Below are positions 9,493 to 16,841 of a stretch of DNA of 53,682 nucleotides, one piece after another. Every line of letters begins with the position of its first letter. The first letter of the stretch is position 1. Made by a program: the position numbers and the translations under genes. The notes under the pieces are model-generated. The model was not told the origin of the DNA. It worked only from the letters and a program-made list of their open reading frames with translations, and ran no database searches. The DNA comes from a virus, in IMG/VR virus record IMGVR_UViG_3300034407_002160, positions 1 through 53,682 of that record; one strand, written 5' to 3'.

Positions 9493-10405
9493 TTAATTTT
9501 AACCTCATTAAATCTGAGAACTTAGTTTGTTTTGTCTTACTTATTAAATATAACAAACTTTTAAAACCAGTCTCACTTGGGTCTTTTTCTTCAAATTTCA
9601 TCATTTTGACTTTTATACCATTATTAATGAAATGTTCTGAAATCTTTGTAGCTTCTATCATTGCATCATTGTCTAAAGCTAAGTATATAGTTTTTACTCT
9701 TGATTCAATTATTTTTTTCTGTAGAGTTTTCATAACTGTTTTACCGAATAAAGGGATTGCATTTCTTTTAAATGCCATAGCATCAAACACACCCTCACAT
9801 AATATAAGTGGTTCATCCCAATTAATAAATAAATCAAATCCAATAATATCTTTAGAAGTAGGTGAATTACGATATTTCATCTTACTACTATAAAAGTCTC
9901 TACCTACAAAAAAATTTAACGTACCATCTAAATCATATGATGGAATGATAATACGATTAGAATATAAACCCGAATCACAATAACCAATGTTATATTTTAA
10001 AATATCTTCATCTGTTATGTTTCTTTTATATAGATAACTTAATGCATGTCTTTTAACAATACTATCATTACCATTCCATAGTGGTTTAAACTCTTTTGGT
10101 AATTCTACTACTTCAGTTTTTTTTCTATCTTCTTTTTTATATTTATATGAATCACCGACTAATTCATTAAGTTCTTCAAAATGTTGATGTGAAGCATTGA
10201 CTTTTTTAAATAACTGAAACAATGTACGACCACCTGTATTAGATACCCAACAATGCCAATTTTGATTCTTAATATTAATCTGTAACTTTTGTTTATGATG
10301 AGATACGAAAGGACTCCAATACATAAACTCATTTTCTTTTTTTAACTTAGTTCCATTACTACTAAGAACTCTGTTAATAAGATTTACAATTTTATTTTGA
10401 TTCAT
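9458..10405 (-). CDS. DNA primase, T4 gp61/DnaG type with Toprim domain
   Basis: 315 residues. The N-terminal part has the shape of a primase zinc-binding/CHC2 region (HHKQKLQINIKNQNWHCW, then SNTGGRTLFQLF) but lacks the usual four zinc ligands, so the zinc fold may be degenerate. The Toprim core follows: PLILCEGVFDAMAF with the catalytic Glu, then TIYLALDNDA with the DxD-type acidic pair. It would make RNA primers for lagging-strand synthesis with a gp41-type helicase, which is not in the window. The start ATG overlaps the stop of the nuclease gene upstream by 14 bases. Confidence 0.82.
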   Translation of the reverse strand: MNQNKIVNLINRVLSSNGTKLKKENEFMYWSPFVSHHKQKLQINIKNQNWHCWVSNTGGRTLFQLFKKVNASHQHFEELNELVGDSYKYKKEDRKKTEVVELPKEFKPLWNGNDSIVKRHALSYLYKRNITDEDILKYNIGYCDSGLYSNRIIIPSYDLDGTLNFFVGRDFYSSKMKYRNSPTSKDIIGFDLFINWDEPLILCEGVFDAMAFKRNAIPLFGKTVMKTLQKKIIESRVKTIYLALDNDAMIEATKISEHFINNGIKVKMMKFEEKDPSETGFKSLLYLISKTKQTKFSDLMRLKLNGKTKKHMEIL

Positions 10406-10733
10406 TTAATAATTCTAATAACTTGTCAAATTCTAAAACAGCATATGTTTTAGTTCTGTTTCTTTTAAATATCAACAATGGTGTGTGAACACCACTATTA
10501 TTTTCTGCTTGTTCTAATGAAGACCAGATATTTAGTTTTTCTTGATTTTTACATTCTACTGAGAAAGGAAATAGTTTTCTTGCAGCTGGTGATAAAAGAA
10601 TATCTTCTCCACTATCACCCATAGTAATAGAACGAACATCATCTTGTTCTAATGTTTCAAATTTCTCGAGGATTAAATCTCTAACGTCATTCTGTAACCG
10701 TTTACCTTTATTCTTTGCCGAACGAGGTTTCAT
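10392..10733 (-). CDS. PD-(D/E)XK-family nuclease-like protein
   Basis: 113 residues. Motifs in order: KNKGKRLQNDVRD helix, MGDSGEDILLSP with the metal-binding Asp, then SVECKNQE, the ExK element of the PD-(D/E)XK fold, then a basic strand. This layout matches small phage and archaeal Holliday-junction-type or VSR-like endonucleases. It is the first gene of the primase and MRE11-RAD50 operon, which fits recombination or repair. Exact substrate is unknown; a purely structural relative that lost activity is possible but the catalytic residues look intact. Confidence 0.7.
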   Translation of the reverse strand: MKPRSAKNKGKRLQNDVRDLILEKFETLEQDDVRSITMGDSGEDILLSPAARKLFPFSVECKNQEKLNIWSSLEQAENNSGVHTPLLIFKRNRTKTYAVLEFDKLLELLNESK

Positions 10734-10770
10734 CTATATATTCTTCTCTTTTACTTTTATAAAATAGTCT

Positions 10771-10797
10771 ATTATAATTATAATTGTAAAACATCAA
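10771..10797 (-). promoter_or_regulatory. Weak sigma-70-like promoter before recombination/replication operon
   Basis: On the minus strand TTGATG (10792-10797) is followed after 15 bases by TATAAT (10771-10776), about 38 bases before the nuclease start. The spacer is short, so this is a candidate only. The intergenic gap 10734-10813 holds no gene. Confidence 0.35.
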
Positions 10798-10813
10798 ATT
10801 ACATTTTATTTTT

Positions 10814-12013
10814 CTACTTTTCATAGTCGAGTGAAAAATCTTTATAACCATACTTATCCCAACTAGCTACTTCGTCTTCAAAACCTTCATATTTATCACT
10901 TGTATTTATAATTTTTTTAATTACTTGTACTATAGGTGTCTTTTCATCTTTATCGTCATAAATGTTATCAGCTTGTGGAAAATCTTCTTGTGTATAACCA
11001 CCTTTTTCAAACCAAGGTTCTGGTTTATTATCACTAATACCTAAAATTCTAGGTAATCCTGTAGATAGAAATCCTGTATCTGGTTCACCACCATCTGCTG
11101 AATAACTATTATTATTAGAACTACTTTCCGTAACCACCTCTATTATTTTATTTTTCCATTTACGATATTCTCTCTTACCCCACTTTTCAGCTATCTCTTC
11201 AAACTTATTATCATCGTGAAAGTCACCACCTTTTTGTACAGCTAGTTCACCTGCTACAGTATAAAACTTCTCATATTTTTTAGCACCCATTTTCTTTCTA
11301 TCTAATGCGTGTTTAATTTCGTGTAAAACTGTTATTAAAAATTCTTTGACACTCGAATAACTTTTTCTTAAATTTATAGTGTCGGTTATCCAATCATAAT
11401 CTGCCATATTATTACCACTTGTAAATCTTACTTTTGATTTTAATCCATATTTTTTTACCAATTTTTCAGCTGTATCTAAAAAGTCAATTCTTTCCAATAA
11501 CAGATAACCTGTTGTGTTTTCTATTGATTTTTTTAATGATTTCTTTTTTGCTTCCCATTCCTCTGGTTTAATAAAACCTGTGGCACCTTTTAGACCTTTT
11601 ATATTCGCAGTTCGTGATGCCTCATCTATATTGTTTATTACTTTAATAACTCTTTTATCAAATGGTTTTGGTAATTCATCTATAGGAAAATAACCCCAAT
11701 CAGTATGTTCGTGATTTATACGGGGTACAAATTGTTTATCACCTTTACACATAAAAACGTGAAATTGACCACCTTTGTTTTTAGGTGATTTATGTGAAAA
11801 TTTAATTGGTTTATTAAGTATGATTTGAGTCTCTTCAGAAAACTCTCTGTAAGCACCTTCTTCAGGTGTTTCATCGATATGAATATGACCTTTAGGTATA
11901 CCCCACAAACCTTCAGTGCTTAAACAACAAAGCAAAGTATTATTATAAAAGTAAGCTATACCAGCTGCGTCTTTTGAATCTTTACTTTCTATTATTTGTT
12001 TTAATTTAATCAT
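10814..12013 (-). CDS. Nudix hydrolase fused to HEXXH metallopeptidase-like domain
   Basis: 399 residues from the ATG at 12013; a GTG four codons further upstream (12025) is the alternative, but the ATG overlaps the stop of the previous gene in the usual manner. Residues 1-140 are a Nudix hydrolase: the box GHIHIDETPEEGAYREFSEE (42-61) fits GX5EX7REUXEE exactly. Residues ~150-310 hold a second domain with LHEIKHALD near 231, a zinc HEXXH site, and a downstream E-rich helix (FEEIAEKWGKREY) that could give the third ligand. The C-terminal ~90 residues are low complexity and acidic. Nudix enzymes cleave nucleoside diphosphate derivatives; the peptidase target is unknown. The pairing in one chain is unusual. 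Confidence 0.8.
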   Translation of the reverse strand: MIKLKQIIESKDSKDAAGIAYFYNNTLLCCLSTEGLWGIPKGHIHIDETPEEGAYREFSEETQIILNKPIKFSHKSPKNKGGQFHVFMCKGDKQFVPRINHEHTDWGYFPIDELPKPFDKRVIKVINNIDEASRTANIKGLKGATGFIKPEEWEAKKKSLKKSIENTTGYLLLERIDFLDTAEKLVKKYGLKSKVRFTSGNNMADYDWITDTINLRKSYSSVKEFLITVLHEIKHALDRKKMGAKKYEKFYTVAGELAVQKGGDFHDDNKFEEIAEKWGKREYRKWKNKIIEVVTESSSNNNSYSADGGEPDTGFLSTGLPRILGISDNKPEPWFEKGGYTQEDFPQADNIYDDKDEKTPIVQVIKKIINTSDKYEGFEDEVASWDKYGYKDFSLDYEK

Positions 12014-12215
12014 TACATATCTCACAAGAACAATTTTTTAATTCTTCAGGTAATTCTGTTCTTGTTATTTCATTCCCGTCTTTGTCTTTTATAGTTAAAT
12101 CAGAAGGTTTTTTTACCATAATATCTTCTACAGCTAAGTCATCAATATGACAGCCACAATGATTACATACTTTAGAAATTTGTTGACCACTTGATGTAAA
12201 CTTTACTCGTATCAT
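12006..12215 (-). CDS. Small zinc-binding protein, 69 aa
   Basis: Contains CNHCGCH in its N-terminal third and CSCEIC near the end, enough Cys/His for a zinc ribbon or knuckle. No enzyme motif is visible. Its start overlaps the stop of the 50-residue gene by 4 bases (ATGA), and its stop overlaps the start of the Nudix fusion by 8 bases, so the three are translated together. Possibly a nucleic-acid-binding or adaptor protein; function unknown. Confidence 0.7.
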   Translation of the reverse strand: MIRVKFTSSGQQISKVCNHCGCHIDDLAVEDIMVKKPSDLTIKDKDGNEITRTELPEELKNCSCEICND

Positions 12216-12364
12216 CTTCTACCATATACTGGAAATTGAGGTCCTTTTTCTGCTTGTTTAGCTAACCACTTTTTGTGTTGTTTAGCTGTTCTACCTTCAG
12301 TAGCCCATTTTTCGTTTAATGCCGCTTTTTTCTTTTTTCTATTTTTAGCTTCTTTACTTGGCAT
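12212..12364 (-). CDS. Hypothetical basic protein, 50 aa
   Basis: A short frame with ATG at 12364, coupled at both ends: it overlaps the 3' end of the holin-like gene by 11 bases and the next start by 4 bases. The product is strongly basic (MPSKEAKNRKKKKAALNEKW, then GRTAKQHKKWLAKQAEK), helical and without Cys. A nucleic-acid-binding or scaffold role is possible. Support is the tight overlap chain and the continuous basic composition. Confidence 0.6.
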   Translation of the reverse strand: MPSKEAKNRKKKKAALNEKWATEGRTAKQHKKWLAKQAEKGPQFPVYGRR

Positions 12365-12587
12365 CTTTTCCTCCCATAACTTTTTCAACACCAGCTATTC
12401 CAAAACAACCAAGTGTTATATATAAAAAACTATTATAAACAAAATCATTTATAGGTAAATCTAAACCCATATAACCAGTAACTAAATCTACTGCACTATA
12501 CATACCCATAATTGTAAATGATAAAAATCCTATAATTGTTTTTTCATTAAACTCATTTTCATCTTTAAAAATATCTTTGAAAGCCAT
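12354..12587 (-). CDS. Small membrane protein, holin-like, 77 aa
   Basis: A short charged N-terminus (MAFKDIFKDENEFNEK) is followed by two hydrophobic segments (about residues 17-37 and 48-68) and a charged tail (EKVMGGKDAK). Size and layout resemble class II phage holins. It lies at the downstream end of the envelope module, next to a single-anchor coiled-coil protein that resembles an inner-membrane spanin. No endolysin lies next to it, so holin is a hypothesis. Confidence 0.6.
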   Translation of the reverse strand: MAFKDIFKDENEFNEKTIIGFLSFTIMGMYSAVDLVTGYMGLDLPINDFVYNSFLYITLGCFGIAGVEKVMGGKDAK

Positions 12588-12588
12588 T

Positions 12589-13311
12589 CTATTTCCAATC
12601 CCAAAGTTTTATGAGATTATAAGTAATACCTATACCCCATATTGGTTCTGTTAAACCTGTTATTTGATTATATGTTACACCTAACATAGGTCCTATTGAA
12701 ATTTGATTTCTTGGTGGTTTGATTTTAATCACCTCACTTTTACCACCTTTTATTTTCAAATTCAAGAATTGATTATCAGGGTATATTGCTTGAAATTCGT
12801 ATCTATCTAATTGTTCTATTTCAGGTGGCCCTAAACTAAGTTCACCTTCAAAATCAGTTATGGTTTCAGAATCTATAATCTTATTATCTTTTATTCGTAA
12901 ACCAGTGCGTCCAAACACTTTTATATAATTATCTTGTTTTCCAAATTCCTTTAAAAAAGGAACCGTAGATGCTTCAACACTTAATAACTCTAATCGCATT
13001 AACTCTAACGTGTCTTGAAGATTCTGTATTTTTTGTTCGTATTCTTTACTCCAACGAACTATGTCATATAAATCTTTAGATAATGTTTTAAATTTTTTAT
13101 CTTGAGTATCATTATCTTTTTGTAATTTTTTTGTTATAGTTGATAAACTATCTATAGAACTTTCATTTGTGACTATTAATTGTTCTTGTCTATCACTATC
13201 ACTTTTAAGAAAATCAACTTCTTGTTTAGCATAAAAGTAACGAACACCTATTATTGTTAAAACTGTAATTATGTTTATTAAGTTTATACCTATTACGTAA
13301 CTTTTTTTCAT
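12589..13311 (-). CDS. Membrane-anchored coiled-coil protein, spanin-like
   Basis: 240 residues. One N-terminal transmembrane helix (about 5-27), then a long coiled coil (30-115, many K/E/D/L heptads), then a beta-rich C-terminal domain ending in a G-rich, aromatic strand pattern (ISIGPMLGVTYNQITG). Anchored in the inner membrane with the rest in the periplasm, it could span towards the outer membrane. The C-terminal strands look like part of an outer-membrane or periplasmic beta fold. Spanin or envelope-linker function is inferred from topology and from the holin-like neighbour; no family is recognised. Confidence 0.6.
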   Translation of the reverse strand: MKKSYVIGINLINIITVLTIIGVRYFYAKQEVDFLKSDSDRQEQLIVTNESSIDSLSTITKKLQKDNDTQDKKFKTLSKDLYDIVRWSKEYEQKIQNLQDTLELMRLELLSVEASTVPFLKEFGKQDNYIKVFGRTGLRIKDNKIIDSETITDFEGELSLGPPEIEQLDRYEFQAIYPDNQFLNLKIKGGKSEVIKIKPPRNQISIGPMLGVTYNQITGLTEPIWGIGITYNLIKLWDWK

Positions 13312-13448
13312 TTTGATAACTCCTTACTTGCATAATCTTTTAAGACATCAGGTAACCAAGCGTGAATAAAAAGAGCTCCACTCAATTTCATTGCTCTCAA
13401 CCAATGTGACCAATACCCAATGTTATTTTCTTTTAAATGTTTTATCAT
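13308..13448 (-). CDS. Small protein resembling DUF6356, 46 aa
   Basis: ATG at 13448 overlaps the CsgG-like gene stop (ATGA) and the stop overlaps the next ATG (ATGA), so it is wired into the operon. The sequence starts MIKHLKENNIGYWSHWLRAM and continues with a hydrophobic ALFIHAWLP segment, resembling the small phage/bacterial family I know as DUF6356 (HLxENxxxYxxHxxxA). Function is unknown; it may be membrane associated. Confidence 0.65.
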   Translation of the reverse strand: MIKHLKENNIGYWSHWLRAMKLSGALFIHAWLPDVLKDYASKELSK

Positions 13449-14050
13449 TTTAAATCTTTTGTTGCTATATCAATTGCTTTTCTTACAGCTCCTCCTAGTT
13501 CACTTTGATTAAAAGGTAAACTCTCTTCTATTTGTAAAGCTGTTGCTGTAATGTTTGTCTGTATTGTACCTGTACCTCGTCCTGTCATCACTCTACCTGT
13601 AGCTACTTCTTGGACCATCACGTTCATACGAACTTCTGTTTCTGTTTTTCTACGATTAAATATACCTATAATACTAAAAGCCTCATCAGGTCTACCGACA
13701 TAAACGATTTCTGCTGTCACAACAAAATTAGCATTGTCATCAGCTACTAGGTTATATTTACTTTCAGAAAATGTTTCTTCTAACAACTGACGAACTCCCA
13801 TTGTTACTCTGTCGTCTTGTATACCAACTCTATCTGCTACTCTTACAAACTCACTAATCTTTAGTGTAGGTACAACTAAGTCCTCACCTAAGATAGCTGG
13901 TTGTGGTAGTGCAGATTCTTTTTGTTCTTGTAATTTTTTTTCACGTTCTTTATCACGTTCTAATCTTGAACGCATTATCTCACCTTGACCTGATGCTATT
14001 TCCATCATAGCGAATCCTAGTAGTAAGAAAATTAAGAATCTACGTTTCAT
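13445..14050 (-). CDS. CsgG-family-like secreted envelope protein
   Basis: 201 residues with an N-terminal signal peptide (KRRFLIFLLLGFAMMEIASG) and no lipobox Cys. The mature part has the layout of the CsgG/LpoB-type periplasmic alpha-beta domain: RVGIQDDRVTMGVRQLLEE helix, SKYNLVADDNANFVVTAEIVYVG, an EVRMNVMVQEVATGRVMTGRG strand pair, and a C-terminal AVRKAIDIATKDLK helix. CsgG forms the outer-membrane export pore for curli; related phage proteins are known in marine T4-like phages. A second CsgG-like protein lies at 15049-15684. Either pore formation or an accessory periplasmic role is possible. Confidence 0.65.
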   Translation of the reverse strand: MKRRFLIFLLLGFAMMEIASGQGEIMRSRLERDKEREKKLQEQKESALPQPAILGEDLVVPTLKISEFVRVADRVGIQDDRVTMGVRQLLEETFSESKYNLVADDNANFVVTAEIVYVGRPDEAFSIIGIFNRRKTETEVRMNVMVQEVATGRVMTGRGTGTIQTNITATALQIEESLPFNQSELGGAVRKAIDIATKDLK

Positions 14051-14059
14051 TTTTGTCTC

Positions 14060-15043
14060 CTAAAAATAAGTCCCAAATAATACTGAAAATGTTTTGTTTC
14101 TATCCCCATAATCATTTACAACTGTATTGTACCCCATTGATATACCCACATTAAATGTAAATGCTGTACCTACTCTCCAATCAAATGAAATAGTAGGGAA
14201 GAAGATTATAGGACTTCTCAAGAATAAATATCGACCACCTTCAATATTTCCTTCATAATATCGCAGTAGAGTATATGCTATATAACTTGAAAATGTTACC
14301 TCACCAAAATTAAATTTGGCAGGATATCTAATAGCGTACATTCCTGTTACATTTCCAAATCCAACACCACTTACTCTACCATAACTCATTGTCAATACTG
14401 CAGCTTCAGGGTTACTTTTAACAAGTGATTTAGCTGCTGAAGCACTTAACAACCAATCCCAACCTTCAAACGTTTTATAAGTCAATCCACTTGATGATAA
14501 TTGTAAACTTTGTTTTTTAGCTTTAAATCTGAATCCTCGTCCATACGTCAAAGATGTTTTTCTGAAATCATTTGTAAAGTTAAAGTTACCATCGTGTCTA
14601 CTACTACCATCAAATGATGTAGCGGTATAAACACTATTAAACTGAGTTATCCATCTATCTTCTCCTTGTGTAGAACGAATAGCATAGTTAACCTGAGTTG
14701 GGTCATTACTAATATCACTTTTACTAAATTGTTCAGTAACGTTATCAGCAATGACTGAAGATAATATTTCTTCAGCTACTTTAACGGCACACGGAAAAAG
14801 TCTTTCAAAATCATTATAAACTTTTTCAGTCCAAGATTCTAACTGACCTTCTAATACTTCTTGTAATGTAAAAAACTTAGTACGATTGTAATAAGTAACT
14901 TGAAATCCTTGTTGACCATCACCACCTATAACGGTGTTTGTTCTAATAACGGTTTGTTCACAAGGGTCTACATAACTATAAAAGAATGATTGGGCAGAGA
15001 TACTACTCAATAAAAATAAAAAACTAAATAACCTCTGCCTCAT
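14060..15043 (-). CDS. Secreted outer-membrane beta-barrel-like protein, 327 aa
   Basis: Signal peptide at residues 1-17 (ending SSISAQ), then a ~130-residue region with two Cys, then a C-terminal half made of alternating amphipathic strands with many Y, F, G and S (TSLTYGRGFRFKAKKQ, FGEVTFSSYIAYTLLRYY) that ends FSVLFGTYF. The terminal aromatic residue and strand periodicity fit an outer-membrane barrel. It lies between the two CsgG-like genes, so it may be their partner. No named family is recognised. Confidence 0.6.
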   Translation of the reverse strand: MRQRLFSFLFLLSSISAQSFFYSYVDPCEQTVIRTNTVIGGDGQQGFQVTYYNRTKFFTLQEVLEGQLESWTEKVYNDFERLFPCAVKVAEEILSSVIADNVTEQFSKSDISNDPTQVNYAIRSTQGEDRWITQFNSVYTATSFDGSSRHDGNFNFTNDFRKTSLTYGRGFRFKAKKQSLQLSSSGLTYKTFEGWDWLLSASAAKSLVKSNPEAAVLTMSYGRVSGVGFGNVTGMYAIRYPAKFNFGEVTFSSYIAYTLLRYYEGNIEGGRYLFLRSPIIFFPTISFDWRVGTAFTFNVGISMGYNTVVNDYGDRNKTFSVLFGTYF

Positions 15044-15048
15044 TCATA

Positions 15049-15684
15049 TTACCAACCTCGTTTGTCAATAGCTTTTATAACATTGACTACGGCTGTCTCC
15101 ATAGCTTTATTTGATGCAGAACTAAGTGAACTTTGATTCCAATCCATATTTGGATTCATTAAAAATCCTTTACCTATGGTTGAAGCAGTTCCTCTTCCAC
15201 TACCTACAACATATTGTGTGTTTTCATTGTTGATGAGTTTTACTTGTATACCAACAAATGTTTCGTTGATTGTTTCAACTTTACCAGCTTTGATTTCTTC
15301 TTTTAGATTTACACCAAAGTCATAAATACTTACACTAGCAGAATACTTTGCTTTTGTAATCTTGGCTTTGTTAGCTTTTAAATCATTCATAATCAAAAGT
15401 TGCATATCTCTTTCAGCTTCAACTAAATTAAATCTACCAACATAAGAGATTACATTTTGAAGTTCTTGAACAAGACCCATAGAAACTCTCTTCTCAGCTA
15501 GTTCAGGGTATCTTTCTTCTAACTCTTTATTAAACTTCAAATCATAAAGTTTCAATCCATCAACTTTTGTTACTTCAATCTCATCTAATGATTTTTGTTT
15601 TTCATATTCACCAACGTATTGTTCTGTTGATACTGATGCAGCACAACCAAAGAATACTAATAGTAAAGGTAATATTTTAATCAT
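15049..15684 (-). CDS. CsgG-like outer-membrane lipoprotein
   Basis: The start is taken as the ATG at 15684, which overlaps the previous stop (ATGA); four codons upstream is another ATG. The N-terminus is a lipoprotein signal (MIKILPLLLVFFGCAAS) with the acylated Cys at residue 14. The mature protein resembles CsgG: MGLVQELQNVISYVGRFNLVEAE helix and strand, then KYSASVSIYDFGVN, VGIQVKLINNENTQYVVGSGRG and a C-terminal AMETAVVNVIKAIDKRG helix. CsgG itself is an outer-membrane lipoprotein exporter. Two CsgG-like genes, one acylated and one with a plain signal, bracket the barrel gene. Confidence 0.68.
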   Translation of the reverse strand: MIKILPLLLVFFGCAASVSTEQYVGEYEKQKSLDEIEVTKVDGLKLYDLKFNKELEERYPELAEKRVSMGLVQELQNVISYVGRFNLVEAERDMQLLIMNDLKANKAKITKAKYSASVSIYDFGVNLKEEIKAGKVETINETFVGIQVKLINNENTQYVVGSGRGTASTIGKGFLMNPNMDWNQSSLSSASNKAMETAVVNVIKAIDKRGW

Positions 15685-16052
15685 TTGTCTCTCCATATAA
15701 TTGGTTTTTTACCACCATCTTTTTTCTTATCTTTCCAAGAATCTTCACCGACTTTATATCCGATGTAATATGAAACACCTGCAACAACTAATGTATGAAT
15801 CATACGACGTGTTCTCATCTTCTGACGAGCTTGTCTTACCACTATTTGTTTATTTCGAACACCTTGTTTCTGATTCATTTTCATATGTGCCCTTTTATGA
15901 GCTGCTTCATACTTTTTAAAATCCCAATCTTGAATTGTTTTTACTACTTTCTCACCTGTAGTTTCTTTAACATCTTGTGCTACTAATTGTGTACCTACAG
16001 ATAACGCTATTATTATAGCAAATAGTATCCAAAACTTTTTATTATTTTTCAT
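15681..16052 (-). CDS. Secreted or membrane-anchored basic protein, 123 aa
   Basis: N-terminal signal or anchor (NKKFWILFAIIIALSVGTQLVAQ) with an AQ cleavage site of the type seen in the neighbouring exported proteins. The mature part is very basic (KRAHMKMNQKQGVRNKQIVVRQARQKMRTRRM) and includes a second hydrophobic stretch (LVVAGVSYYIGYKVG). The leader closely resembles that of the PorV-like protein at 16842 (NKFWILFSLAILLSLSSQLLAQ), suggesting a shared origin of the signal. Function unknown. Confidence 0.65.
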   Translation of the reverse strand: MKNNKKFWILFAIIIALSVGTQLVAQDVKETTGEKVVKTIQDWDFKKYEAAHKRAHMKMNQKQGVRNKQIVVRQARQKMRTRRMIHTLVVAGVSYYIGYKVGEDSWKDKKKDGGKKPIIWRDK

Positions 16053-16387
16053 TATTCTCTCCTCGTGGTTCTTCTACCACCTCTACTTTTACCACCTTTG
16101 TGACCACCTTTGTTATTACCTCTACGATATTCACCACTTCTTTTTTTCTTTGGTTTGATGTAAACATATTTAGGTGTGTCTACATAATAATTTACACCAT
16201 AGTAATAATCCCTATAGTTTTTGTTCCAATATAGGTCTGAGTATGAGTTTCTAAAATGTACATCATAATATACGTTGTAGTACGCTTGAGAAACTCTTGT
16301 ACTATCGTTTGGTATGACAGGTTCTCTGTCGAAACTACCAATCGAAATGCCGATAATTAAACCGGTTATGAGTTCTAATATTCCCAT
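16052..16387 (-). CDS. Tyr-rich protein with GR-rich basic tail, 111 aa
   Basis: Starts with a short hydrophobic helix (LELITGLIIGISIGS), followed by a region unusually rich in Tyr and Asn (YYNVYYDVHFRNSYSDLYW) and a C-terminal tail of G, R, K. The stop and the next ATG (16052) share a base. Such composition suits an extracytoplasmic, surface-sticking or nucleic-acid-sticking protein. No family recognised. Confidence 0.6.
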   Translation of the reverse strand: MGILELITGLIIGISIGSFDREPVIPNDSTRVSQAYYNVYYDVHFRNSYSDLYWNKNYRDYYYGVNYYVDTPKYVYIKPKKKRSGEYRRGNNKGGHKGGKSRGGRRTTRRE

Positions 16388-16394
16388 ATATCTC

Positions 16395-16784
16395 CTATCT
16401 AAAATCTGATAAAGGGTCTTTAAGTAGTTCTTCTAGCTTCTTGATTTCTCTTTTTAGATTTTTGATTTCATTGTTTAAGTTAGCTACATCTTTATCATAA
16501 GATTTAACTTTAGGTGTTTTTAAGTTATCAAGTTTATCACGAAGATATTTAATATCCTCATCATACCCATCTAACTTAGATGTTACTAATTCAATATCAC
16601 TTGCTTCCGCGAAACCCTCTACAACTTCTTCTAATCCATCAATACGACCAGTAAACGAATACCAACCAGCAATACCAGTTGATAATACAGTTACAAGTGC
16701 TATGATATTTTGGATTGATAATCCAAACTTTTTATTTTTTATTTCTTCTACTGCTGCTTCAGCATCGACTATATTTTTTGCCAT
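16395..16784 (-). CDS. Single-TM coiled-coil protein, 129 aa
   Basis: About 20 polar residues, one transmembrane helix (IQNIIALVTVLSTGIAGWYSF), then a long coiled coil (YDEDIKYLRDKLDNLK, DVANLNNEIKNLKREIKKLEELL). It would be anchored in the inner membrane with the coil facing the periplasm. Strong RBS (AAGGAGATAAG) lies in front. It might be a periplasmic linker in the envelope module. Confidence 0.65.
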   Translation of the reverse strand: MAKNIVDAEAAVEEIKNKKFGLSIQNIIALVTVLSTGIAGWYSFTGRIDGLEEVVEGFAEASDIELVTSKLDGYDEDIKYLRDKLDNLKTPKVKSYDKDVANLNNEIKNLKREIKKLEELLKDPLSDFR

Positions 16785-16795
16785 AACTTATCTCC

Positions 16796-16840
16796 TTAAT
16801 TACAACAACCGCATTCGCAGTTATCTTGATAATTTTTCAT
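16796..16840 (-). CDS. 14-residue Cys-rich micropeptide
   Basis: ATG at 16840, preceded by TTGGAG with 7 bases spacing; encodes MKNYQDNCECGCCN and stops. Four Cys in seven residues (CECGCC) could bind metal. It fills the gap between the PorV-like gene and the coiled-coil gene almost exactly. Evidence is the good ribosome site, the operon position and the striking composition; it is too short for statistical support. Confidence 0.45.
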   Translation of the reverse strand: MKNYQDNCECGCCN

Positions 16841-16841
16841 A

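Noticed and set aside
9486-9893. Plus-strand frame of 135 residues opposite the primase
   Set aside because: Lies fully antisense to the primase Toprim region; hydrophobic composition is what antisense of such sequence gives.
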